From a virus: a stretch of DNA of 64,000 nucleotides. How positions within the stretch are numbered: position 1 is the stretch's first letter; every line of letters begins with the position of its first letter. Below, one piece after another: positions 26,701-34,411 of the stretch. A model generated the notes under the pieces. It saw only the letters and a list, made by a program, of their open reading frames with translations, did not search any database and was not told the origin of the DNA. The stretch covers positions 30,224 to 94,223 of IMG/VR virus record IMGVR_UViG_3300025087_000048; one strand, given 5' to 3'. Position numbers and translations under genes: made by a program.

Positions 26701-28578
26701 CTACAGTTCGACGGTCACATCAGGTTCCCATGTTGCCGATCCCCTCCCGTCTTTCCTTGGTCCGTATCTCCGATATTTCACAACCGGAACAATTTTAATC
26801 AATGGAGCCCCAAGACTCGCTGGGCTCAAGAGCCGTTGTTCCACATAATTTCCCATGGGAATCTGCCCCTGCTTCGCCCCCTCGACATATGATTTTGAAA
26901 ACCCGCCACATCCGACCATGTACACCTTCCGATGAACCAGATCAGGAGAACCGAACCCGTGCCACCGTGGCATAATCCGATTCACCGGAGCTGCCGCCTG
27001 TTTCGTCATATGTCCAAGAAGAAACACATCAGCATCCCAGTAGGGGAGAAGATTTTCAATCTTATTCAACGGTGCCGACATTTTCATCCCGCCTCCGCAC
27101 CCGTGATGGACAAAAAGAACAATAGAAAATCGAGATCCGTTACTGCGAAATACGAGACGAATATATGCACAGGTCCCTAAAAACTTCGCATCGAGCATCT
27201 GACATAATCGCATGTCGGTCGTATCACCCGTACGCAATTGCGCCCAATGATGCCCATGGCATAACCCAAGCCAACGACCCTTCGTTGGTTTCAAATAATC
27301 CTCATATAATTCATGCACAAGTTCAAGTGCCGCGTCATCCACCACATCTTCGGCCGAATTTCCAGTAAATGATGTTTGCCCTTCATAACAGCCCATCCAC
27401 GTACCTGTGTCAGTCACCGGACACCACACAGTCTCATGAGCCACAATCCTCTCAACAGATCGAGCCCACGCCTGCCCATGCACCCAACGCAATGCGCTTG
27501 ATCGTGTTCCAGTTCTCGTTATTCCATCAACGTCAATAGACCGGTGCCTAGTGGGCACTCCCAGAAGAGCACAAAGAGCATAAAACAAATCAAGACGAAG
27601 TGGGTCCTTCTGAGTAAACTGCCACCCCCCATGATCTGATCCTCGACCTTTAGAAAATTCCCGATGCCCCTCCGCGTGCAACATCGCATCCAGCATCGCC
27701 CGACGAGCCTCAACAGACAAACACATCGAAATTCGTGGGATATCACCCTCAACAGATGCCCCAGCTCGTGCGAATAACCCACGAATTTCAGGAGCAGAAA
27801 ATCCCCATCGAATCCACGTTCCCTTACCAGCCCCATATCCTGTCTGTTCATTCTCTGTTTCTGCAACTTTGAGCCAAGGCAACCGAGCAAGCAACCGACG
27901 AATATCCTCCACGTATTTTCTTTTCGTTTGAGATAAGTACGTAGTCCAGCACTCTGGAAATTTCACATGACCATCTGTTAATATCCACCCCAGCAACGCT
28001 GCTTCATCAGGAGATAGATCAGCATCTCCACTCTCATCGCACACCCCCGCAGTAACAATTCTATGTATTCCTTGACGAAGAGCGTATGTGGGCATCATAC
28101 TCTGGTGTCCATCAATATGCTGAACAACCCAGCGATGATTATCTGTAACTCGCCACGACCACCCTCTTGCTTTTACATTGACAACAGGAGCATGCTCCCA
28201 CGTCACAACTTTACGAAGAGGGGTCCACACAGCCTTCCGCGTTACCAAATCGTACCCCAGAATATCTTCACCTATGAGAAGTTGTGAATAAAATTTCCAC
28301 CCAAACTTAGTCAAAATTCTTGTATCAACAGATACACAATCGTACAATGCCGCCGCTTTGAATCGCTGTCTATTGCTCGGAGACATAAAATCTGTGTAAT
28401 CCCCAAGACCAACAAACCACGCACCCAACTTCATACACTTGTCAATATGACGTTTAAGAATATCCCCAGCAGTTGATCCACGCTTTCCTGACCACTGAAT
28501 ATCCCCGATAGGCGCAATCACGATCGGCTGATGATTTCGCCTTGAGGACCACGTAATATTATGAGTGGCCAGTTCCAC
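26701..28578 (-). CDS. Metallophosphoesterase interrupted by an intein
   Basis: 625 residues, about 298 after intein removal. The GTG start at 28578 follows the previous TAA directly. The first half has IAPIGDIQWSG (metal-binding GDIQ) and WFVGLGDYTDF (GDxxD), and the second half has LCHGHHWAQLRTGD, LFVHHGCGGG and LLGHMTKQ, giving the usual calcineurin-like set of Asp and His ligands. Members of this family hydrolyse phosphoesters; phage versions include nucleotide phosphatases and nucleases. The intein sits after the first metal motif. Confidence 0.8.
   Translation of the reverse strand: MELATHNITWSSRRNHQPIVIAPIGDIQWSGKRGSTAGDILKRHIDKCMKLGAWFVGLGDYTDFMSPSNRQRFKAAALYDCVSVDTRILTKFGWKFYSQLLIGEDILGYDLVTRKAVWTPLRKVVTWEHAPVVNVKARGWSWRVTDNHRWVVQHIDGHQSMMPTYALRQGIHRIVTAGVCDESGDADLSPDEAALLGWILTDGHVKFPECWTTYLSQTKRKYVEDIRRLLARLPWLKVAETENEQTGYGAGKGTWIRWGFSAPEIRGLFARAGASVEGDIPRISMCLSVEARRAMLDAMLHAEGHREFSKGRGSDHGGWQFTQKDPLRLDLFYALCALLGVPTRHRSIDVDGITRTGTRSSALRWVHGQAWARSVERIVAHETVWCPVTDTGTWMGCYEGQTSFTGNSAEDVVDDAALELVHELYEDYLKPTKGRWLGLCHGHHWAQLRTGDTTDMRLCQMLDAKFLGTCAYIRLVFRSNGSRFSIVLFVHHGCGGGMKMSAPLNKIENLLPYWDADVFLLGHMTKQAAAPVNRIMPRWHGFGSPDLVHRKVYMVGCGGFSKSYVEGAKQGQIPMGNYVEQRLLSPASLGAPLIKIVPVVKYRRYGPRKDGRGSATWEPDVTVEL
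27358..28338 (-). other. Intein with LAGLIDADG endonuclease inside the phosphoesterase
   Basis: 327 residues from CVSVDTRILTKFGWK to GQTSFTGN, followed by Ser+1. Block B is RGWSWRVTDNHRWVV; the endonuclease helices are LLGWILTDGHV and ARRAMLDAMLHAEGH. The penultimate residue is Gly in place of His, as in some phage inteins that end TGN. Cys1, the N-terminal block, terminal Asn and Ser+1 are present, so splicing is likely. Confidence 0.88.
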
Positions 28579-30537
28579 TTAACTTGGTGACTCCTGTTGA
28601 TCTGACAGAGCCGTCGCTCCAGCCCCCAGTCCAATTGCTGACGGAGCAAACTGCCACAGAGGCTGACCCTTCGTCAGTATATCCTTCCGCATCTGCGGCG
28701 TAATTGGCAGATAGTGAATTTGAGCCATATTTGCACTCCTGGATGCTTGCTCTTTCAAGTAGGTGATTGCCTGTTTAATCTCCTTAAATGCTTCCTGCTT
28801 TGTCTTATACGGCCGCTCCAAAAACCGGAACACACGCAATACCGACTGATGATCTAATCCTGTATGCTCTAATTCTTTACGAAAAGTTGTTTCCATTCGT
28901 ACCACATACCCGGAACGTTGCTCACTCCGTGTCAACGGACGACCTTTTGCTTCCGCATATTGTGGAAATAATGTTGCAATCGCCTTCCCTTCTCGTCCAC
29001 TGTCAGAAAGCACATAATACGCATCTTCATAACCTGGCAATTGGCCCCGATCAAACATATGGGCTTCCGTTACATTTTTCAGCGCCAACTTCGAAGGGTC
29101 TACCATAAATTCTCCAGACGTAGAAATATCACGATCCTGAACCTTCACCCCCCACTTCTTCGCATAATTATTTGCAGTATTCGGCAATATTTCATCGTAG
29201 AACCTCCGCATCCCCTTCCCACCCAGCTGAATCTCTTCCCCCTCAAGCAGCCCCACATTTCCAACACCACGAAAGAGCACCCGTGGATTCGTTGCCTCAA
29301 GCTTATTGACCCCCTCACCAGCAAGAATCTTCTTTGCCGCGGATGCCCCAACCCACGATGAAAGATCCTTCGGATCTATTCCGCCAAACTCCTGACCTTG
29401 TGCGTACAAAGCGTACCCATTTGGCGTCTTCTCCCAACGTAATGTTCCAACTCGTTCGGATAATGATGCATATCGCCTCAACTGCTGATCGCCAGTGGTC
29501 CACCCGATGCCATCATACCCACGAGCCACCGCATCATTCAGCATTTTCTTGATTGACAACTCAGGCCATGATTTCTCGAAGGGACCAACAGGAAGCGCCC
29601 CGCCAAATTCAGGCCGATATGCCTTTGACAATTGTGCAAGTCGTTCCATTGCGTTCACGTATTGATCGTATAAATTTTTATAAACATCCCCGTATTTTCT
29701 GTCCCATTCAGGATCATTAAGAGACAGCCGTGAATATGCGCTTGCATGCTCTACTTCACGCATTTTAGAAAATAGCGTCTTCACATCCTTTCCCAATTTA
29801 GTTTTAGCCTCTTCCAATTTAATCTTTTCCTCTGCAACACGTGGCCCAATCTCCCGTGGAATGTATCCCATCCCACCTTCTTCTTTCATTGCTCGTGCCT
29901 TCTGATGCCAGTCAGACTGAATCTCTTCGCCAAACAACACCTTCTCCCCAGTGGGAAGCTGCCGATCCGTCGTCCGCATATGAAATACCGTATTCGAAGA
30001 ATAATGCCCCTCCACATCTTGGAGATAGGGTTGAACAATCTTTGGATATTGCTCCTGAATTTGTTCTTTCCCGATACGCACTGGAATCTCCCGATATGCT
30101 TTCCCCCCGGGCAGTTGATAATCGGGATTTTGAAACAATGCACTTGGCAAACTCCTATGTTCAACAACGCGTTCCGGTTCAAAAAGAACAGCACGTTCAC
30201 CTGTCGCGGATATCGGACCTTCCTGTATGATTCGCGGATGTTCCAATTTTGCCAGCCGGGGCGTTGCCTCCAAGGACGGAGATCGTTCCTGGACATACCT
30301 CAGTACATCCGGTTTCATATATTGCTGTTTCGGATCGAGAAACCGTGAGAGTCCAATCCACTCTGCTTCAGCAGGCTTCGCCCCTTGGGCAATTCCGAGC
30401 ACCTGTTGGCCAGAGGCCCGCTGTGGCATCTTCTCTGTGAGCAACTGTGCTAATTTCGAAAAGAACCCTCCACCTTCCCTTTCGAATATCCCAGGGACTT
30501 GCTGCGTCCAAAATGGACGAAAAGACGGCACTGGCAT
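28579..30537 (-). CDS. Large virion-associated polyvalent-type protein
   Basis: 652 residues. The LFGEEIQSDWHQKARAMKEE segment and GMRRFYDEILPNTANNYAKK match modules seen in large phage polyvalent proteins that are packaged with DNA and delivered to the host. Other parts are helical (LGKDVKTLFSKMREVEHAS). TAATG overlap with the upstream gene and GGGAGATTCG support the ATG at 30537. No enzyme motif is certain. It follows an HExxH protein and may be injected with it. Confidence 0.6.
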   Translation of the reverse strand: MPVPSFRPFWTQQVPGIFEREGGGFFSKLAQLLTEKMPQRASGQQVLGIAQGAKPAEAEWIGLSRFLDPKQQYMKPDVLRYVQERSPSLEATPRLAKLEHPRIIQEGPISATGERAVLFEPERVVEHRSLPSALFQNPDYQLPGGKAYREIPVRIGKEQIQEQYPKIVQPYLQDVEGHYSSNTVFHMRTTDRQLPTGEKVLFGEEIQSDWHQKARAMKEEGGMGYIPREIGPRVAEEKIKLEEAKTKLGKDVKTLFSKMREVEHASAYSRLSLNDPEWDRKYGDVYKNLYDQYVNAMERLAQLSKAYRPEFGGALPVGPFEKSWPELSIKKMLNDAVARGYDGIGWTTGDQQLRRYASLSERVGTLRWEKTPNGYALYAQGQEFGGIDPKDLSSWVGASAAKKILAGEGVNKLEATNPRVLFRGVGNVGLLEGEEIQLGGKGMRRFYDEILPNTANNYAKKWGVKVQDRDISTSGEFMVDPSKLALKNVTEAHMFDRGQLPGYEDAYYVLSDSGREGKAIATLFPQYAEAKGRPLTRSEQRSGYVVRMETTFRKELEHTGLDHQSVLRVFRFLERPYKTKQEAFKEIKQAITYLKEQASRSANMAQIHYLPITPQMRKDILTKGQPLWQFAPSAIGLGAGATALSDQQESPS

Positions 30538-30764
30538 TATCGAATCTCCCGCACCATCAAAATGCTACTCAAATACCGTGGCTCCTGCACACGCATCCCA
30601 CTCCGTTCAAAATACACATATCCAAAATATTCCAATTCCTCCGGAGTCAGCATCCCGTGTGATCCACGGGTGTTCGCCCACCTGAATTCCCGGCTGTAGG
30701 GCCTCTGGACGCCTCCAGGTACGGACTTCTCCGCCTGGGCAATGCCCGGATACCCCTCGATCAT
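30537..30764 (-). CDS. Small virion-region protein
   Basis: 75 residues starting MIEGYPGIAQAEKSVPGG, with a GTG at 30776 as alternative. The middle has aromatic residues (EELEYFGYVYFERSGM). It sits between two larger virion-type genes and is tightly coupled. Function is unknown. Confidence 0.55.
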   Translation of the reverse strand: MIEGYPGIAQAEKSVPGGVQRPYSREFRWANTRGSHGMLTPEELEYFGYVYFERSGMRVQEPRYLSSILMVREIR

Positions 30765-30765
30765 G

Positions 30766-31572
30766 TTAGGACCCACGCTGAGACCCTCGGCGGGACATGA
30801 GATTCAATTCTCGAGCAAATGAGGCCAGACGCTCTGGATGCTGTGACTGTGTTTTCCACGCTGAAAGATAGAGCAGCGGATCGTTCATCGCCTCCCGGAG
30901 CATCTGACGGGACTGATATTCGGTCATCATTTCGGACAAGGCCCGCCAGATCGGTTCCTGCGGGCGATACATCCCGTACATCTGTTGCAGATCAGGGAAC
31001 TCTGTCACCGCATGTTGAATTTGTTCCAATGATTGGTCCATGGGCATCCCAGCGTTCACCACTTGCTGTGGGGACATCGACCCTGGAATCCCCGAGGGGA
31101 ACCGTTGCGTCGCCAAATCGGCATGTCGCCCTTCGTGTAATAACGTCCCAGACGCTTCTAAATCATCCTGAGACAACCGACGCATTGACGGGCGATCCAA
31201 CCCCAGATGGAGTGATCTCCCTTTCGTGGCAATATCCGGACGAGAGAGGCGCATGAGATCCATGGCCTCATATTCACTGGGACGAAGCTTTTTCATCGGG
31301 AGGGATTCAACCGTTCCCATAAACCCTCGAGCACTGAATTCAGGGGCTTGCGGGCGGAGGAACACTGGCGTCGCAGCCTGTTCAATCCGCCCCGCCATCT
31401 CCGGAGCAAGATTGAACAGTTTTCGCTTGAGGAGCGCCCCTCCGCGACCGACTGGAATGAGCGCGGCAAGGACGGCAGGAACGAGAAGGGCAGCCAACTG
31501 AGCAAGGGGATCAGTCTGTTGTCGTGGGGCCGGAGCCTCACCCTGCTGATCCCCCTGGTCAAATTGAGCCAT
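30766..31572 (-). CDS. Virion protein with HExxH zincin-like motif
   Basis: 268 residues. Residues about 22-42 are a hydrophobic helix (DPLAQLAALLVPAVLAALIP) that could span the membrane. The segment DLEASGTLLHEGRHADLATQ contains HEGRH, an HExxH zinc-binding motif; a third ligand is not obvious. Combined with the adjacent polyvalent protein, an injected peptidase is conceivable. The ribosome site is weak. The motif may be coincidental. Confidence 0.5.
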   Translation of the reverse strand: MAQFDQGDQQGEAPAPRQQTDPLAQLAALLVPAVLAALIPVGRGGALLKRKLFNLAPEMAGRIEQAATPVFLRPQAPEFSARGFMGTVESLPMKKLRPSEYEAMDLMRLSRPDIATKGRSLHLGLDRPSMRRLSQDDLEASGTLLHEGRHADLATQRFPSGIPGSMSPQQVVNAGMPMDQSLEQIQHAVTEFPDLQQMYGMYRPQEPIWRALSEMMTEYQSRQMLREAMNDPLLYLSAWKTQSQHPERLASFARELNLMSRRGSQRGS

Positions 31573-31613
31573 GCTAAAACATACTCAAGAGGCAGTCTAC
31601 CACAGAGCAAACA

Positions 31614-31757
31614 TCACGACTCCCACTTGATGGGACCACGCGTATGCTGGCCCGGATGGCCCTGAGCCCGCTGGCACTGATACTCAATCGCCGTTTTTCC
31701 CTCTGCTCGTTCTACCGTCGATGCCTGACACCGCGTTTCCTTTCGAGGTCGAGTCAT
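31614..31757 (-). CDS. Very small basic Cys/His protein (47 residues)
   Basis: A complete ORF with an ideal AAAAGGAGGTGACAAC site before ATG at 31757. The sequence starts MTRPRKETRCQAS and has a second Cys (EYQCQRAQGHPGQHT) plus two His, a possible CC-HH zinc knuckle. Function is unknown, but the ribosome site strongly supports expression. Confidence 0.7.
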   Translation of the reverse strand: MTRPRKETRCQASTVERAEGKTAIEYQCQRAQGHPGQHTRGPIKWES

Positions 31758-31771
31758 GTTGTCACCTCCTT

Positions 31772-32257
31772 TTAGAAATATTTGATTGATCCATCACTGA
31801 GAAGATACGTTCCTGATGCGGCATTTTGAAGCTGTCCCAAAGACCAGTTCACCTGCCCTTGACCCTGGGGTGTTGCTGTTCCCAATCCAGTGAATGACCC
31901 GATAATGCTCCCCCCGACATTTGATGTTGAGAACGTGCCGAGCGAATGACTAGAACCGTAACGAATATTCAATCCGAGCGTCTCCAGTTTTTGTGGAGTA
32001 ATCGGACTAATCTGATCTGCTTTCTTGTTTTTCTCATGGCGTTCTTTGATCTTGTCAAGGTGTCCTGCACGTAAATCATCCAGATCCCGCTTGATCAGTT
32101 GGGCTGTTTCCACCGCCTCTTTCCGTGTTTTTTCTGCTTTATGCAACGCTTCCAGAGCCTGTTTCACCAATACTTTTACTTCATCCACCCGATCTTTCTT
32201 CAGAGCTTTGACGGCTTCTCGATAGGCTTCCTGATTGTCCTTCGCTGACATTTCCAT
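31772..32257 (-). CDS. Coiled-coil virion-type protein
   Basis: 161 residues starting MEMSAKDNQEAY, after AAAGGGGCGAAG. Residues 1 to about 90 are a highly charged coiled coil (REAVKALKKDRVDEVKVLVK, LIKRDLDDLRAGHLDKIKER). The C-terminal 70 residues are Gly/Ser/Thr-rich and beta-prone (GGSIIGSFTGLGTATPQGQG). This helix-stalk plus beta-head layout is like tail-fibre chaperones or head fibres; the exact role is unknown. Confidence 0.6.
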   Translation of the reverse strand: MEMSAKDNQEAYREAVKALKKDRVDEVKVLVKQALEALHKAEKTRKEAVETAQLIKRDLDDLRAGHLDKIKERHEKNKKADQISPITPQKLETLGLNIRYGSSHSLGTFSTSNVGGSIIGSFTGLGTATPQGQGQVNWSLGQLQNAASGTYLLSDGSIKYF

Positions 32258-32305
32258 CTTCGCCCCTTTCCCACGCATTATGGGAGGCGTGGACTTCGAT
32301 TTATG

Positions 32306-32382
32306 TGGTCAGGGTAGGAGGCTTTGATCCTCCGACCCCCGCGCCCCAGACGCGGTGCGCTCCCAGGCTGCGCCATACCCTG
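32306..32382 (-). tRNA. tRNA-Pro(UGG) with unusual loop bases
   Basis: 77 nt on the minus strand with encoded CCA. Acceptor CAGGGTA pairs perfectly with TACCCTG; the D arm is GCGC/GCGC; the anticodon arm CCGCG-TCTGGGG-CGCGG gives UGG; the T arm is GGAGG-ATCAAAG-CCTCC. Two conserved bases differ: C33 in place of U33 and A54 in place of T54. It could be functional, decaying or modified in identity. Confidence 0.85.
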
Positions 32383-32397
32383 ATCCAACATGGGCCT

Positions 32398-32426
32398 ATA
32401 GAAACACATGAAAACGAATAAGTCAA
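32398..32426 (-). promoter_or_regulatory. Candidate sigma70-type promoter for tRNA-Pro and the late operon
   Basis: Minus strand TTGACT (32421-32426) and TTCTAT (32398-32403) are separated by 17 bases. The -35 is identical to that of the two central promoters. It lies 16 bases before the tRNA. The -10 is only a fair match. Confidence 0.4.
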
Positions 32427-32463
32427 GGAATTTTTCCACGGGATCTACAGGGCAATAATACAG

Positions 32464-32904
32464 TTAAATACCGCCTCGATCCAACGTACCAATATCCAGC
32501 ACGGCATGCAACAATTCATGCCAGTAGACTTCCCACTGTCGTTGTTTTGTCAAGCTCTTGTCGATGTAAATCGTTCGTTCTGTATCTACCCACGCACCAG
32601 CAGAAGCTCTGCGTATATGCTTATACATGTAGTTTCTACTTGAGTTCTTACTTGCTGTAGCCCAAAGGGCTACATGGTTGTTGCCTATAACAACTCTGTT
32701 TCTGTTTATACTTGTTGGGGCCCGTAGGGCCCCTGCATGTTGTTTTTGCTTGCTGTTGTTCAGAAGACGAGCTTTGCTCTTGCTTCTTTGAAGAGCTTTT
32801 GATTCGTTTGTAATACTTGCTAATTCCGTGGGTGTTACAAGCTTTACGTGTAGTACATAGCCTCTGCCTATGTTCTTTCTCTTGGGAAGCTTATGGTATT
32901 TCAT
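32464..32904 (-). CDS. HELLH zincin (ImmA-like) carrying an in-frame hairpin insertion
   Basis: 146 residues. The C terminus (WVDTERTIYIDKSLTKQRQW then EVYWHELLHAVLDI) has HELLH and the TIYID-K beta-strand context of short phage metallopeptidases related to ImmA/IrrE. The N terminus (MKYHKLPKRKN, YVLHVKLVTP) is the usual first strand. Between them about 60 Lys/Ser/Asn/Arg-rich residues correspond to a DNA stretch made of small hairpins, which looks like an in-frame insertion. Cleavage of a repressor or host protein is possible from the family. The ATG at 32904 overlaps the upstream gene. Confidence 0.65.
   Translation of the reverse strand: MKYHKLPKRKNIGRGYVLHVKLVTPTELASITNESKALQRSKSKARLLNNSKQKQHAGALRAPTSINRNRVVIGNNHVALWATASKNSSRNYMYKHIRRASAGAWVDTERTIYIDKSLTKQRQWEVYWHELLHAVLDIGTLDRGGI
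32600..32873. repeat. Array of nine short hairpins inside the zincin gene
   Basis: Successive palindromes with 3-7 base loops: 32600-32612 (GCAGA/TCTGC), 32613-32626 (GTATA/TATAC), 32629-32639, 32656-32674 (TGTAGCCC/GGGCTACA), 32677-32694 (GTTGTT/AACAAC), 32717-32733 (GGGGCCC/GGGCCCC), 32769-32779, 32783-32793 and 32855-32873 (ACATAG/CTATGT). They are separated by pyrimidine-rich spacers on the plus strand. Confidence 0.8.
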
Positions 32905-33211
32905 ATGTGTTTTGCTCCTGTTCTTGCTTTGTTTTAGATTCTAGTTCTTGTATATAATATGTATGTATATTGCCTTGCCCTACTTGTATTCTACTGTTTT
33001 GCTGCTGTAGATATTCATATACTTGTATACGAGCTCTATCCCCCGGGCAATATTTCATCTCAATGACCTGTTCAAGACTTTGATTTGGTACTACTCGACC
33101 CTCAATCGGCGTGGTGAAGAGGGCAAAGGCCGTGCACACCAGCCAGGCAGCACCCCCGAATATGCCACTGTGCGGCCCACAAATGCCCCAGGATCGACGT
33201 TTCCACCCCAT
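32891..33211 (-). CDS. Small membrane or exported protein
   Basis: 106 residues with an N-terminal hydrophobic segment (SGIFGGAAWLVCTAFALFTT) and a hydrophilic C terminus rich in Gln and Glu (LQQQNSRIQVGQGN, SKTKQEQEQ). The 3' third shares the T-rich minus-complement composition of the hairpin array in the next gene. It starts ATG at 33211 after GGGAGATAGCGGG. I do not recognise a family. Confidence 0.5.
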   Translation of the reverse strand: MGWKRRSWGICGPHSGIFGGAAWLVCTAFALFTTPIEGRVVPNQSLEQVIEMKYCPGDRARIQVYEYLQQQNSRIQVGQGNIHTYYIQELESKTKQEQEQNTYEIP

Positions 33212-33267
33212 CCCGCTATCTCCCTATTGCCAGCCTGTCGATCGTTGATCCTGGAGGCTCCTGGAGA

Positions 33268-33360
33268 TTATCCCGATCTCCCAAGGATGAACCCAATATA
33301 CCAGCAGATTCCACCGGCAATCAAAATTATGGCAGCCATGCCTTGGAAGGTGCAGAGCAT
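33268..33360 (-). CDS. Possible 30-residue membrane peptide
   Basis: ORF MLCTFQGMAAIILIAGGICW followed by YIGFILGRSG. It is almost entirely one transmembrane helix with short polar ends. The ribosome site is poor, so expression is uncertain. It lies in the otherwise empty gap between two minus-strand genes. Confidence 0.3.
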   Translation of the reverse strand: MLCTFQGMAAIILIAGGICWYIGFILGRSG

Positions 33361-33384
33361 AGCTCGTACATACGCGCGTTGTTA

Positions 33385-33894
33385 TTACGAGTCAATAGTG
33401 GCAGTTCTTACGGTTGTATCCTGCGCTGAATATTCATGGGGGCAACGGCCATGGAGATGTCGTGGTCCAGTATCTTTGGCCTTATGGCAGTTAAAACATA
33501 GGATCTGGAATCCATCTGGATATTGATGTTGCTTGAGCCAGCGTCCAATATGTTGGCGGACCATCCAAGATGTTCGACGGTGTTCCCCACCCCCACCTTT
33601 GATATGGTCAAACGTTAAAAATACAGGTTCTGTTTCGCCACAGCAAACGCATTGTCCACCATAGATTTGAAGTGTTTCAAGTTTTATTGTCCAATCCGTG
33701 GATGGTTTTCCTCCTTGACGTTTATATCGTGCCTCGTTTTGTGCATCACATAGTCGGCAATAGGCTCGAAATCCAGCTGAAGAAAGTCCACGTTTCCAAT
33801 TTTCTATTGTGAGGGCTAAATATCTATTGCATTTTGGACATGTTTTCATATCGCCGGGGAGTAGTCCTCGTTGTGTGTACACTCTCGGGACCAT
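33385..33894 (-). CDS. HNH endonuclease with N-terminal zinc ribbon
   Basis: 169 residues. The N terminus has CPKCNRYLALTIENWKRG and YCRLCDAQNEARYK, a Cys4 zinc ribbon common in phage HNH proteins. The nuclease core is CVCCGETEPVFLTFDHIKGG followed by ILCFNCHKAK. ATG at 33894 has AGGAGGAAGAACC upstream and was chosen over 33924. It is the first gene of the minus-strand arm next to the AT-rich centre; it may be a homing enzyme or act in packaging. Confidence 0.85.
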   Translation of the reverse strand: MVPRVYTQRGLLPGDMKTCPKCNRYLALTIENWKRGLSSAGFRAYCRLCDAQNEARYKRQGGKPSTDWTIKLETLQIYGGQCVCCGETEPVFLTFDHIKGGGGEHRRTSWMVRQHIGRWLKQHQYPDGFQILCFNCHKAKDTGPRHLHGRCPHEYSAQDTTVRTATIDS

Positions 33895-34008
33895 GGTTCT
33901 TCCTCCTGCTTGGTAGTCTATCACAATGTTCCCTCAGGTGACTCCTCTCTCCTCATGGTGTGAATAGTTCAATATCGCCCTGGGGAGCAACCCAGGGGAG
34001 AAGCCTTA

Positions 34009-34129
34009 AAGCTTTAGAAGCTTAAAAGCTTATAAGCTCTAGAAGCTTTAGAAACCATGTTTTGTTTCCAGGAAAAGCTTCTATAGTATATCTGGAAACA
34101 AAACATAGAAGCTTTACTGCTTAAAGCTT
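34009..34129. repeat. Cluster of seven AAGCTT sites in AT-rich DNA (possible origin region)
   Basis: AAGCTT starts at 34009, 34018, 34026, 34043, 34075, 34109 and 34124, set in CTTAAAGCTT and TAGAAGCTTTA contexts that can fold on themselves. A perfect 15-bp inverted repeat, ATGTTTTGTTTCCAG at 34057-34071 and its complement at 34092-34106, lies in the middle. Positions 34140-34310 are AT-rich with TATATACATA palindromes. No gene is visible from 33895 to 34411. Iterons, an inverted repeat and an easily melted stretch between divergent arms suggest a replication origin. Confidence 0.5.
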
Positions 34130-34324
34130 ATAAGCCTTAGAAGCATATAAACAGTATAAACAGTAGTTGTTATATACTTATATGCTTGATTGTGTAATAC
34201 GCGAATACTATACAGGGTTAACAGTGCAAATAACGCACAGGGGTACATGTAAGTAAGAAAACCATACTTATATATATACTATTAGTATATGTATATACAT
34301 ATATACATGCAAGGATGAATGGAC

Positions 34325-34355
34325 AACAAAAAACCCGCCAGACTTCGGCGGGTTC
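34325..34355 (-). terminator. Rho-independent terminator of the 34412-35065 gene
   Basis: Minus orientation: AACCCGCC, a 7-base loop, GGCGGGTT followed by TTTTGT. It lies about 60 bases past the stop codon. Confidence 0.85.
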
Positions 34356-34411
34356 CTTGTTACGGAATGCAGGACGATATGAGTTAGAACGTGAGAATCA
34401 GAACAACAAAA

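Noticed and set aside
32600-34200. CRISPR array
   Set aside because: The palindromes differ in sequence and spacing and there are no repeats of constant length with unique spacers.
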